From assembly GCA_029865265.1 (NCBI GenBank), contig JAOUHG010000035.1:1-32520 (forward strand): a DNA stretch of 32,520 nucleotides, written 5' to 3'. This document shows positions 26,529 to 32,520 of this stretch, piece after piece. The notes under the pieces were generated by a model. That model did not search any database, was not told where the DNA came from, and saw only the letters and a list, made by a program, of their open reading frames with translations. The DNA is from Candidatus Krumholzibacteriia bacterium (GTDB lineage: Bacteria; Krumholzibacteriota; Krumholzibacteriia; WVZY01; JAKEHA01). How positions within the stretch are numbered: position 1 is the first letter of the stretch; each line of letters starts with the position of its first letter. The position numbers and the translations under genes were made by a program.

Positions 26529-28028
26529 ATGATGTGGGAACTCATAGCCGCCAACAGGCGCAAGTCCATGCTGCTCTTTGCGGGCATGGCCACGCTGCTG
26601 GTGCTGCTGGGCTATGCCATCGGCGAGACCGTCATGGGCAGCGGCGGTGGGCAGATTGGCATCATCGTCGCCGTCGCCATCTGGGTGATCATGTCGGCCG
26701 CCAGCGTGTTCGGGGGGCCGGACCTGGTGCTGCGCATGAGCCGCGCCAGGGAAGTCACCCCGGACGTCCATCCCCAGCTCTTCAACGTGGTGGAGGAGAT
26801 GAAGATCGCCGGGCAACTGCCCGCGATGCCGAAGATCTACATCATCGACGAGAAGGCGCCCAACGCCTTCGCCACCGGCCTCCGGCCCGAGGACTCGGCC
26901 ATCGCGGTGACCGCCGGGTTGCTCACGCGCTTGAACCGCGACGAGCTGCAGGGCGTGATCGCGCACGAGACGTCGCACATCATGAACCGCGACGTGCAGT
27001 TTCTCACCCTGGCGTCCATCATGCTGGGCAGCATCGTGCTCGTGTCCGAGGTGTTCCTGCGCGGCATGTGGATGAGCGGGGGATCGTCGGGGCGGCGCTA
27101 CCGCTCGTCCAAGAAAAGCGGCGGTGGTGGCGGCGGCGGGCCGCTGCTGGTGGCGGCCATCGTTCTCGCCATCCTGGGCCCCGTCTTTGCGCGCATCCTG
27201 TACTTCTCCATTTCGCGCAAGCGCGAGTACCTCGCCGACGCGTGCGCGGTGCGGCTCACGCGTTACCCCGGGGGACTGGCCAACGCCCTGGAGAAGATAT
27301 CCGCCAGCAACCTGCCGCTGGAGGCGGCCAACAAGGTGAACGCCCCCATGTTCATCGTGGCCCCGTTGCAGGACGGCAAGAAGGTGGCGGCGTCCGGCTG
27401 GGGTGCCACCCACCCGCCCATCGAGCAGCGCGTCGCGATTCTGCGCGGGATGAGCGAGGGCGCCGGGTACCTGAGCTACCAGCACGCGTTCGCAAAGGTG
27501 ATGGGCAAGCCTGCCATGCTGCTGCCGGCCTCGGCCATCAAGCAGGACGAGCGGGTGGCGGTGCGCGATGCGCATCCGGACGTGGTGCGCGAGGAGAGCG
27601 AGAAGCAGAAGGCGCGCAACGTCATGGACCTCATGCGCGCCGTCAACGGGTTCGCGTTTCTCCTGTGTGCGTGCGGCCTGAAGATCAAGGTGCCGCCCGA
27701 CTACGCCGACCCGGTGATCCACTGCCCGCGCTGCGCGCGCGAGAACGAAATTCCCAAGGCGACGGTGAGCGAGTTTGCGGAAGTGGCGGCGGCGGTGGGC
27801 GCCATCGTGGGGGCGGGTGCCGTGGCGGGTGGCGCCGCGGGCGAGGTTCCGTTCGCGAAGCCGGTGGAGGGGGTATCCGGTGAGGACGCGCCGCTCGAAT
27901 ACGCGCGCCGCACGAAGGAGTGGGAGAGCTTCTCCTGCAACTGCGGCCACCTCCTGCAACTCTCGCCCATCTTCTCGGCCAGCCAGATGAAGTGCCCCAA
28001 CTGCGGACGAATCACGCGGGTGGTGTGA
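26529..28028 (+). CDS. M48 (HtpX-like) membrane zinc metalloprotease with two C-terminal zinc ribbons
   Basis: 499 aa. Two N-terminal membrane helices (about 13-33, 40-60). Protease domain: HETSH at H146-E147-H150, third zinc ligand E233 in EYLADACAV, and the substrate strand IYIIDEKAPNAFATG. A Gly/Arg/Ser-rich loop (about 183-205) precedes a third helix. The last 130 residues carry two ribbons with identical spacing: C380, C382, C399, C402 and C470, C472, C489, C492, each CxC-x16-CxxC. Family HtpX proteins are near 290 aa, so these 200 extra residues are unusual; the ribbons may dock substrate or LemA. The active site is on the cytoplasmic side in HtpX. TGATG overlap with the next gene. Confidence 0.93.
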   Translation: MMWELIAANRRKSMLLFAGMATLLVLLGYAIGETVMGSGGGQIGIIVAVAIWVIMSAASVFGGPDLVLRMSRAREVTPDVHPQLFNVVEEMKIAGQLPAMPKIYIIDEKAPNAFATGLRPEDSAIAVTAGLLTRLNRDELQGVIAHETSHIMNRDVQFLTLASIMLGSIVLVSEVFLRGMWMSGGSSGRRYRSSKKSGGGGGGGPLLVAAIVLAILGPVFARILYFSISRKREYLADACAVRLTRYPGGLANALEKISASNLPLEAANKVNAPMFIVAPLQDGKKVAASGWGATHPPIEQRVAILRGMSEGAGYLSYQHAFAKVMGKPAMLLPASAIKQDERVAVRDAHPDVVREESEKQKARNVMDLMRAVNGFAFLLCACGLKIKVPPDYADPVIHCPRCARENEIPKATVSEFAEVAAAVGAIVGAGAVAGGAAGEVPFAKPVEGVSGEDAPLEYARRTKEWESFSCNCGHLLQLSPIFSASQMKCPNCGRITRVV

Positions 28029-28249
28029 TGCGGGGCGCGAATACCATGAGCACCTCTCCAGCAGAGCGTGTCGAGATCGCCTGCAGTATGTCCGAAAACC
28101 TTCGGGACATCGTTCGCGCTGGGATTGTCGTGCGTTATGGCGCCGAAGGAGTGGAGCATATGCGCAAGTATCTCTTCCTCGCCTTGTACGGCCAGGACTT
28201 CGACGAAGAGAAGAAGCGTCGCATCCTTGCCTCGTGGGGCGAAGCGTGA
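28028..28249 (+). CDS. Small conserved-looking protein, unknown function
   Basis: 73 aa if started at ATG 28028, which overlaps the protease stop as TGATG; ATG 28046 (67 aa) is the alternative. Sequence: SPAERVEIACSMSENLRDIV, then HMRKYLFLALYGQDFDEE. It is helical, acidic/basic mixed, soluble, without Cys pairs. It resembles the short 'R..IA..M...ar.i....' proteins often scattered in Acidobacteria-like genomes; that likeness is from memory. No function is suggested beyond co-expression with the genes on either side: the next gene begins 1 nt after its stop. Confidence 0.7.
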   Translation: MRGANTMSTSPAERVEIACSMSENLRDIVRAGIVVRYGAEGVEHMRKYLFLALYGQDFDEEKKRRILASWGEA

Positions 28250-28250
28250 C

Positions 28251-28724
28251 GTGATCGTCCGGCGCATTGTCTCGGGGGCGCAGACCGGTGCCGACCGTGC
28301 GGCGCTCGACGCCGCTCTTGAACTCGGCGTCGAAACCGGGGGCTGGGTGCCGAGGGGGCGCAAGGCCGAAGACGGCGTCATCCCCGATCGCTATCCCAAC
28401 CTGCGCGAGACCCCCGGCGAGGACTACGAGACCCGCACCCGCTGGAACGTCCGCGACTCCGACGCCACATTGATTCTCTCCCATGGCCCGCTCTCCGGCG
28501 GCTCGAAGTTCACCGAGTCCGTCGCGCAATCGCTTGGCAAACCGGTCCTGCACGTGGATCTCGCGGTGACTCCCGCAGCGAAGGCGGCTGCCGTCATCCG
28601 CGAATGGCTGTCGGGTCTGGCGGGTGACACCCTCAACGTGGCCGGTCCGCGCGCGAGCAACGACCCGGCAATCTACCCGGAAGCGCGGAACATCGTGCAT
28701 CGAATACTCACGCCGGGCCAATAA
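28251..28724 (+). CDS. Putative molybdenum-carrier-fold protein (MoCo carrier / YpsA-like Rossmann)
   Basis: 157 aa starting at GTG 28251. The N-terminal SGAQTGADRAALDAALELG and then GGWVPRGRKAEDGVI, RTRWNVRDSDATLILSHGPLSGGS and a C-terminal NVAGPRAS segment are the pattern of the 'putative molybdenum carrier' family (Pfam12694), related to the DprA/lysine-decarboxylase-like Rossmann fold. In eukaryotic relatives such proteins hold molybdenum cofactor; in bacteria the ligand is unproven and may be a nucleotide. No molybdenum genes are seen nearby. Translation is coupled: its GTG lies 1 nt after the preceding stop. Confidence 0.87.
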   Translation: MIVRRIVSGAQTGADRAALDAALELGVETGGWVPRGRKAEDGVIPDRYPNLRETPGEDYETRTRWNVRDSDATLILSHGPLSGGSKFTESVAQSLGKPVLHVDLAVTPAAKAAAVIREWLSGLAGDTLNVAGPRASNDPAIYPEARNIVHRILTPGQ

Positions 28725-28791
28725 GGTGTGGCCCGATCGCCCGCCGCAATACATATTCGATCCAGCAGCGAGACCCCGCCCGGAGGTTGCC

Positions 28792-30141
28792 ATGCGTCGA
28801 ACCATGATCCTGGCCGGTGTCCTGTTGTGCCTCGTTTCTTCCGCCGCCCACGCCATGTGGGCCGCAATGCGCCTCGAGAGCGTCGTCACCCAGTCGGACC
28901 TCATTGTTGTCGCCACGTTGAGCGACACCCGCAGCCACCGCGAAGCGGGAATGGACGTGGTGGAAGGTCCACTGGTGGTGGAACGCGTGATCTGGGGGGA
29001 GGTCGCGCCGGGCGACACGCTCCTCCTGCGCTGGCAGAATTATCCGGAAGTCGCCTGTCCGCGCGTTGAGAACGGGCGCTACACCGGCACCTCCCAGATC
29101 TGGTTCCTCACCCGGGATGCCGACGGCGTGGTTCACGCGGATCATCCCCATCGTGTCATGCCACCGACGGAGTTCGACACGGTCGTTGATACCATGCGCG
29201 CATACCCGTATCGGGTAATCACGCCGCGTTTCGATATCGGTGAGCCGGTGAATATCGACATCATCTTTCGTAATGCCACCGACGCGCCAATCGAAGTGCC
29301 GGCCATGGAGATCAGCCAGGGGCGCATGACCTACGGCACCGGCTTCGACTTTCGTCCCCAGTTGCACGAGCAGAACTGGGTGCCGCGCGCGGACGCCCGC
29401 TTTCAGCCCGACAGCACAATGGCGCCCCTGACGCTGGCGCCCGGAGAGTCGAGGCGGGTGTCCATTCCGCTGTCGGAACTCGTGGGTGAGCTTCCGCCGG
29501 CGACGCATCGCTTCGAAATCGTGGTAAACGGCCGCGTCATGCGGTGCAACGTGCAGGTTCTGTCGGCGTGGATGACCCGCCTGGAACGCGTTCGCGACAC
29601 GCCCGCGGAGATCGACTTCTATCTCGCAACGCTGCGTGATACCGCGCAGGCGCAGCAGTCGGCACTCATGATGCTGAGATTGAAGCGCAGCGAGACGGTG
29701 CGGGTCGCGCCGCAGCTGATGGCGCTGTGCGACTCGCTCCCGGTGCCGATTCGTCTGCAGGTCATTCAGCTGATAACAATCCTCGACTTCGATACCGACT
29801 CGCGCCTCGATTTCCTGCTGGAGCGAGTCCACCATCCCGACGCGCGCGTGCGAGGCGCGGCCGGCTACGGCATCGGCATGGTCATGCAGGGGGGCATCCC
29901 GGCGGACCGGCGGGTGGGGGCGGGCAACGCGTTGATCCATCTCCTCGGGGACGAGGACCCCGGCGTGCGTGGCGCGGCAATCAATTCCGTAAACAACGCG
30001 CGCGTGATCGGCGCGCTTCCCACGCTGAAGTCGATTATCGAATTCGACGCCAATCCCGGCAATCGCGAGTCCGCGCGCCGGACGGTCAACGTGCTGGAGG
30101 GCCGCAATCCCTGCCGGGACCGCCCGGCCCGGGCGGACTGA
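28792..30141 (+). CDS. Secreted HEAT-repeat protein
   Basis: 449 aa. Signal peptide MILAGVLLCLVSSAAHA, cleavage after residue 21. An N-terminal beta domain (about 22-125) has SDLIVVATLSDT and VIWGEVAPGDTLLLRW strands plus a lone Cys, resembling the tissue-inhibitor-like domain seen in secreted bacterial proteins. A second beta domain (about 140-262) has an Ig-like 'F.IGEPVNIDIIFRN' and LAPGESRRVSIPL. The last third (about 265-430) is helical with HEAT-type repeats (HHPDARVRGAAGYGIG, GDEDPGVRGAAINSVNNARV). Likely periplasmic scaffold or binding protein; partner unknown. CGGAGG lies 6 nt before the ATG. A 74-bp gap separates it from the DUF2721 gene. Confidence 0.85.
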   Translation: MRRTMILAGVLLCLVSSAAHAMWAAMRLESVVTQSDLIVVATLSDTRSHREAGMDVVEGPLVVERVIWGEVAPGDTLLLRWQNYPEVACPRVENGRYTGTSQIWFLTRDADGVVHADHPHRVMPPTEFDTVVDTMRAYPYRVITPRFDIGEPVNIDIIFRNATDAPIEVPAMEISQGRMTYGTGFDFRPQLHEQNWVPRADARFQPDSTMAPLTLAPGESRRVSIPLSELVGELPPATHRFEIVVNGRVMRCNVQVLSAWMTRLERVRDTPAEIDFYLATLRDTAQAQQSALMMLRLKRSETVRVAPQLMALCDSLPVPIRLQVIQLITILDFDTDSRLDFLLERVHHPDARVRGAAGYGIGMVMQGGIPADRRVGAGNALIHLLGDEDPGVRGAAINSVNNARVIGALPTLKSIIEFDANPGNRESARRTVNVLEGRNPCRDRPARAD

Positions 30142-30203
30142 AGCGTGCGCGGGGCTCGTTACACTGGAGATCTTCGACGTCGCCGGGCGCCGCCCCAATG
30201 GGA

Positions 30204-30209
30204 TAGAAT
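30204..30209 (+). promoter_or_regulatory. -10 box predicting a leaderless DUF2721 mRNA
   Basis: TAGAAT (30204-30209) places the expected +1 at 30216, the first base of the GTG start codon. No good -35 box is seen at 17 bp, and there is no Shine-Dalgarno sequence. Confidence 0.45.
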
Positions 30210-30215
30210 GGTCGC

Positions 30216-30791
30216 GTGACGCTCACCGACCTGCTTCCCATCCTGCAACTGGCCATCGGCCCGACCATTCTGGTGTCGGGCGTGGGGCTGGTAATGCTGT
30301 CGATGACGAACCGCTTCAGCCGCATCATCGACCGCTCGCGCCAGTTGACGCGGGAATCGCGTACCGAGCCCGATGCGGTGCGCGATCTCATTCTGGCCGA
30401 GCTCCGCATCCTGGCGCGCCGCGCCAGGGTGGTGCGCGCGGCGATTGCGCTGGCATCCTCCAGCGTGCTGCTGGCGGCGCTCTTGATCATGAGTCTCTTT
30501 GCGGGTGTGCTTTTCAGCCTGTCGATCGCGTGGCTGGTGGTGGCGGTCTTCTCTCTGTGCCTGGCATGCCTCATCGCCGGTCTGATTCTCTTTATCTACG
30601 ACATCAACCTGTCCCTGCGCGCGCTGTGGCTGGAGATGCCGGTGGGCGGAGACGTCGATGGGGGGCGGCCCGCGCTCCAAAATAGCCCTTTACTTCCGGG
30701 GGCCTGGGGGGTATTCTCCTTGTTGACCTACCTTTACGCCCTCGGGACTATCTTGTTCAGCTTCCCTCTCGCAGAGTTGCTCGACCCTTGA
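30216..30791 (+). CDS. DUF2721 family membrane protein, with an odd C-terminal extension
   Basis: 191 aa. Family core: LAIGPTILVSGVGLVMLSMTNRFSRIIDRSR, a charged helix with LILAELRILARRARVV and three membrane helices (about 10-30, 72-98, 100-128). After LRALWLEM (about residue 143), where family members usually end, the frame continues for about 45 residues through DNA that holds the promoter and start of the leader of the first RRM gene. That tail is hydrophobic (GVFSLLTYLYALGTILFSFPL). It may be a true fourth helix or an accidental run-on after the duplication described below. Function of the family is unknown. Start GTG is set by the family core and the -10 box. Confidence 0.85.
   Translation: MTLTDLLPILQLAIGPTILVSGVGLVMLSMTNRFSRIIDRSRQLTRESRTEPDAVRDLILAELRILARRARVVRAAIALASSSVLLAALLIMSLFAGVLFSLSIAWLVVAVFSLCLACLIAGLILFIYDINLSLRALWLEMPVGGDVDGGRPALQNSPLLPGAWGVFSLLTYLYALGTILFSFPLAELLDP
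30689..30717 (+). promoter_or_regulatory. Putative promoter of the first RRM gene
   Basis: TTTACT (30689-30694), a 17-bp spacer and TATTCT (30712-30717); predicted start about 30724. It lies inside the 3' end of the DUF2721 gene and matches the position of the promoter in copy 2. Confidence 0.5.
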
Positions 30792-30933
30792 AAATTCCCT
30801 GTCGTAGTGGATGGTTGTGGTTCGACGCCTTGTGGAACCACATTGGTTGGGGCGCAATGGAAACCCGGAACTTGCCGGAGTTCCCGAGCGCCCCTGTTGA
30901 GCCGGACATCCGGCATTTTGGAGACAAGACAAG
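30724..30933 (+). promoter_or_regulatory. Long structured 5' leader of the first RRM gene
   Basis: About 210 nt, colinear with the copy-2 leader. Conserved blocks are ACGCCCTCGGGAC, GTTCAGCTTCCCTCT, GGTTCGACGCC, GGAAACCCGGAACTTGCCGG and CCCTGTTGAGCCGGAC. Just before the ribosome site (TTTGGAGA) is a hairpin GCCGG/CCGGC (30901-30914); its 3' arm can instead pair with the upstream TGCCGG, so two exclusive folds exist. Confidence 0.55.
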
Positions 30934-31209
30934 ATGAAGAAAATGTACGTGGGCAATCTGCCCTTCAGCGCCACCGAAGACCAGGTTAGAGCACTGTTCA
31001 GCAAGCACGGCACCGTTGCGTCCGTGTCGCTGATCAACGATCGCGAGACCGGCCGCCCCCGCGGCTTTGGTTTCGTCGAGATCGACGACAACGGCCTGGA
31101 CGCTGCCATCAAGGCCCTCAACGGGTACGAGATGGACGGGCGCGCGCTCAAAGTCAATGAGGCGCAGGACAAGCCCCGTGGCGGCGGTGGCGGCGGCAGC
31201 CGCTGGTAG
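30934..31209 (+). CDS. Single-RRM RNA-binding protein with glycine-rich tail (copy 1)
   Basis: 91 aa: one RNA-recognition motif with RNP2 MYVGNLPF and RNP1 RGFGFVEI, the aromatic residues that stack on bases, then a KPRGGGGGGSRW tail. Such small bacterial RRM proteins (Rbp type, known from cyanobacteria and Bacteroidetes) bind single-stranded RNA and are often cold-induced; regulation here would fit the long leader. GGAG lies 10 nt before the ATG. The protein differs from the copy-2 product at only six positions (DQV/DQI, RA/KT, S/G, D/T, N/D). Confidence 0.95.
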   Translation: MKKMYVGNLPFSATEDQVRALFSKHGTVASVSLINDRETGRPRGFGFVEIDDNGLDAAIKALNGYEMDGRALKVNEAQDKPRGGGGGGSRW

Positions 31210-31241
31210 GCTTAACGCCTGCCCAAATGCTGCAAGAGAGA

Positions 31242-31275
31242 AAGACCCCGTCATCGCAAGATGGCGGGGTCTTCT
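31242..31275 (+). terminator. Intrinsic terminator of RRM copy 1
   Basis: A 13-bp stem (31242-31254 with 31261-31273, one G-T pair) with loop CGCAAG, then CTGTTTC. The same hairpin recurs after copy 2. Confidence 0.8.
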
Positions 31276-31335
31276 GTTTCTGGTGAAGGTGAGAGGGCCG
31301 CCGTTGAAATTGGGCTCTCGTTTCACGAATAGACC

Positions 31336-31364
31336 TTTACTTCTCCGGGCGCGGGACGTAACCT
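31336..31364 (+). promoter_or_regulatory. Putative promoter of the second RRM gene
   Basis: TTTACT (31336-31341), a 17-bp spacer and TAACCT (31359-31364). The -35 and spacing match copy 1 but the -10 box is poorer, so copy 2 may be expressed less. Confidence 0.4.
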
Positions 31365-31370
31365 TCCAGT

Positions 31371-31578
31371 AGACCTACCTAAACGCCCTCGGGACGATCT
31401 CGTTCAGCTTCCCTCTCAAAGAGTCGCTCAACCCTTGAAATTCCTAAGTCGCAGCGGATGGTCGCGGTTCGACGCCTTTGTTGAACCACATTTGGGGCGC
31501 AACGGAAACCCGGAACTTGCCGGGGATCCCGAGGGTCCCTGTTGAGCCGGACCTCCGGCACTTTGGAGATAAGACAAG
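31371..31578 (+). promoter_or_regulatory. Long structured 5' leader of the second RRM gene
   Basis: About 208 nt, colinear with the copy-1 leader. The pre-ribosome-site hairpin is kept (31546-31559, GCCGG/CCGGC, with a changed loop), and so is the competing TGCCGG upstream. Confidence 0.55.
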
Positions 31579-31854
31579 ATGAAGAAAATGTACGTGGGCA
31601 ACCTGCCCTTCAGCGCCACCGAAGACCAGATCAAGACCTTGTTCGGCAAGCACGGCACGGTTGCGTCCGTATCGCTGATCAACGATCGCGAGACCGGCCG
31701 CCCCCGCGGTTTTGGTTTCGTCGAGATCGACGACAACGGCCTGACCGCTGCCATCAAGGCCCTCGACGGGTACGAGATGGACGGTCGCGCGCTCAAAGTC
31801 AACGAGGCGCAGGACAAGCCGCGTGGCGGCGGTGGCGGCGGCAGCCGCTGGTAG
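31579..31854 (+). CDS. Single-RRM RNA-binding protein with glycine-rich tail (copy 2)
   Basis: 91 aa, a near-twin of the copy-1 protein: identical RNP2 (MYVGNLPF), RNP1 (RGFGFVEI) and KPRGGGGGGSRW tail. The six changes lie in the first helix (QIKTLFGK) and second helix (LTAAIKALDG), away from the RNA-stacking strands, so RNA binding should be alike. Most nucleotide changes are silent, which indicates selection on both copies. Ribosome site TTTGGAGA as in copy 1. Confidence 0.95.
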   Translation: MKKMYVGNLPFSATEDQIKTLFGKHGTVASVSLINDRETGRPRGFGFVEIDDNGLTAAIKALDGYEMDGRALKVNEAQDKPRGGGGGGSRW

Positions 31855-31886
31855 GCTTAACGCCTGCCCAAATGCTGCAAAAGAGA

Positions 31887-31920
31887 AAGACCCCGTCATC
31901 GCAAGATGGCGGGGTCTTCT
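31887..31920 (+). terminator. Intrinsic terminator of RRM copy 2
   Basis: A 13-bp stem (31887-31899 with 31906-31918), the same sequence as after copy 1, followed by CTTGCG with a poor T-tract. Confidence 0.75.
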
Positions 31921-31984
31921 TGCGTAAGATGAGAAGAGATGGCTGCGGAGTTCCGCATGTCGAGGTGAGGAATCGCCGCGCCCG

Positions 31985-32013
31985 TTGCGGGTCGCACCCC
32001 GGCTTGTTATCTT
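31985..32013 (+). promoter_or_regulatory. Putative promoter of formate-tetrahydrofolate ligase
   Basis: TTGCGG (31985-31990), a 17-bp spacer and TATCTT (32008-32013); predicted start about 32020, 30 nt before the ATG. Confidence 0.6.
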
Positions 32014-32049
32014 CTCTTTCAAAGGACAACCGGCCGCAAAACCAACACC

Positions 32050-32520
32050 ATGATTACAAGCACGCCTGTTCCCATGAAGACCAGTTTTGAAATCTCCCGC
32101 GACGTGCCACTCGTGCACATGCGCCAGTACATGGCGCTGCTCGGACTGGCCGAGGACGACTTTGACTTCTACGGCAAGTACCAGGGCAAGATCCGCCTGG
32201 AAGCGCTGGATCGATGGAAGGACCGCCCGGACGGAAAGCTCATCCTGGTGACGGCCATGACCCCCACCAGCCGCGGCGAGGGCAAGACGCTCACCAGCGT
32301 CGGACTCGGCCAGGCGCTGGGAAAGATTGGCAAGAGCGGCATGATCGCGCTGCGCGAACCCTCGCTGGGCCCGGTGTTTGGCATGAAGGGCGGGGCCACC
32401 GGCGGCGGCTACGCACAGGTGATTCCCATGGAGGACATCAACCTGCATTTCAACGGCGACATCCATGCCATCACCACCGCGCACAACCTGCTCGCCGCCC
32501 TGCTCGACAACCACATCTAT
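32050..32520 (+). CDS. fhs: Formate-tetrahydrofolate ligase (N-terminal part; runs off the window)
   Basis: 157 codons visible of a family near 555 aa. It joins formate to tetrahydrofolate with ATP, giving 10-formyl-THF for one-carbon metabolism. Visible marks: [12 protein letters not shown], the P-loop [10 protein letters not shown] (71-80, K79), and then [36 protein letters not shown] and [14 protein letters not shown], which together are unmistakable. The P-loop differs from the usual TPAGEGKT by an SR pair. Start ATG 32050 is by position after the promoter; ATG 32074 is an alternative, and no clear Shine-Dalgarno sequence sits before either. The gene is complete at its right edge only outside this window. 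Confidence 0.96.
   Translation, partial: MITSTPVPMKTSFEISRDVPLVHMRQYMALLGLAEDDFDFYGKYQGKIRLEALDRWKDRPDGKLILVTAMTPTSRGEGKTLTSVGLGQALGKIGKSGMIALREPSLGPVFGMKGGATGGGYAQVIPMEDINLHFNGDIHAITTAHNLLAALLDNHIY

Larger units (their letters stand above)
30681..31273 (+). repeat. Tandem duplication, copy 1 of an RRM transcription unit
   Basis: From AATAGCCCTTTACTT through promoter, leader, coding region and terminator, this block is colinear with 31328-31918. Similarity is highest in the coding region and 3' end, strong in the leader, and fades upstream of the -35 box. Confidence 0.8.
31328..31918 (+). repeat. Tandem duplication, copy 2 of an RRM transcription unit
   Basis: Second copy of the block at 30681-31273, separated by about 55 bp of unrelated sequence. 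Length is preserved to within a few bases, including promoter spacing, leader length and terminator. Confidence 0.8.

Noticed and set aside
25596-29018. A 1140-residue minus-strand open frame spanning five plus-strand genes
   Set aside because: It crosses LemA, the M48 protease and others that are certain, and contains no recognisable domain. Striking length alone is not evidence at this GC content.
30788-30937. A 49-codon open frame in the copy-1 RRM leader whose TGA overlaps the RRM start codon as ATGA
   Set aside because: In copy 2 the frame is shifted and stops early, and in the colinear last 26 codons the substitutions fall on all codon positions. The leader looks conserved as RNA, not as protein.

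Overview
The window is a GC-rich (roughly two-thirds G+C), gene-dense bacterial chromosome segment. No phage, plasmid, transposon, CRISPR, rRNA or tRNA was seen. The flavour suggests an FCB-superphylum-type lineage such as Krumholzibacteriota, Eisenbacteria or Latescibacterota; this is inference. The reasons are two secreted proteins ending in the FlgD-Ig/type-IX-like C-terminal sorting domain (one cut by the left edge), a Ser/Thr kinase fused to a TolB/WD40-like propeller, secreted beta-propeller, beta-helix and HEAT proteins, and small glycine-tailed RRM proteins.

Layout. 1-2.8 kb: tail of a secreted protein, a strong terminator, then a membrane-anchored Ser/Thr kinase. 2.8-4.9 kb: an alpha/beta hydrolase (minus) and a dihydrouridine synthase (plus) read from a compact back-to-back promoter pair. 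4.9-7.9 kb: a fused double ABC ATPase of ECF type, a membrane protein with an Arg/Asp/Gly-rich tail, and an aldo/keto reductase. 7.9-12.1 kb: a secreted, membrane-anchored TPR-CHAT (caspase-like) protein, an ECF sigma factor and a zinc-motif anti-sigma-like membrane protein, followed by an eight-bladed propeller protein with a sorting domain and a secreted beta-helix protein. 15.96-20.03 kb: PgeF/YfiH, then an apparent operon of metallo-beta-lactamase-fold protein, thioredoxin-like protein, DUF2007/zinc-ribbon protein, membrane protein and HAD dehalogenase. 20.1-20.35 kb: a non-coding interval with a strong promoter, extensive pairing and a strong terminator, i.e. a probable small RNA. 20.4-25.4 kb: a propeller lipoprotein (minus) divergent from transketolase and a GT39-type glycosyltransferase. 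25.5-28.7 kb: zinc-ribbon protein, LemA, M48 protease with two C-terminal zinc ribbons, a small conserved protein and a putative molybdenum-carrier-fold protein. 28.8-30.8 kb: secreted HEAT protein and DUF2721 membrane protein. 30.7-31.9 kb: a tandem duplication of a whole RRM-protein transcription unit, each with a conserved leader of about 210 nt. The window ends inside formate-tetrahydrofolate ligase.

Two things stand out. First, hand-reading gives many promoters with near-consensus -35 and -10 boxes and a spacer of exactly 17 bp, several placing the predicted transcription start within 0-9 nt of the start codon, so leaderless or near-leaderless mRNAs are likely. Second, the probable small RNA at 20.15-20.35 kb and the TPR-CHAT/ECF sigma/anti-sigma cluster are the best candidates for undescribed biology. 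Promoter, RNA-fold and start-site statements are manual pattern reading, not computed scores.
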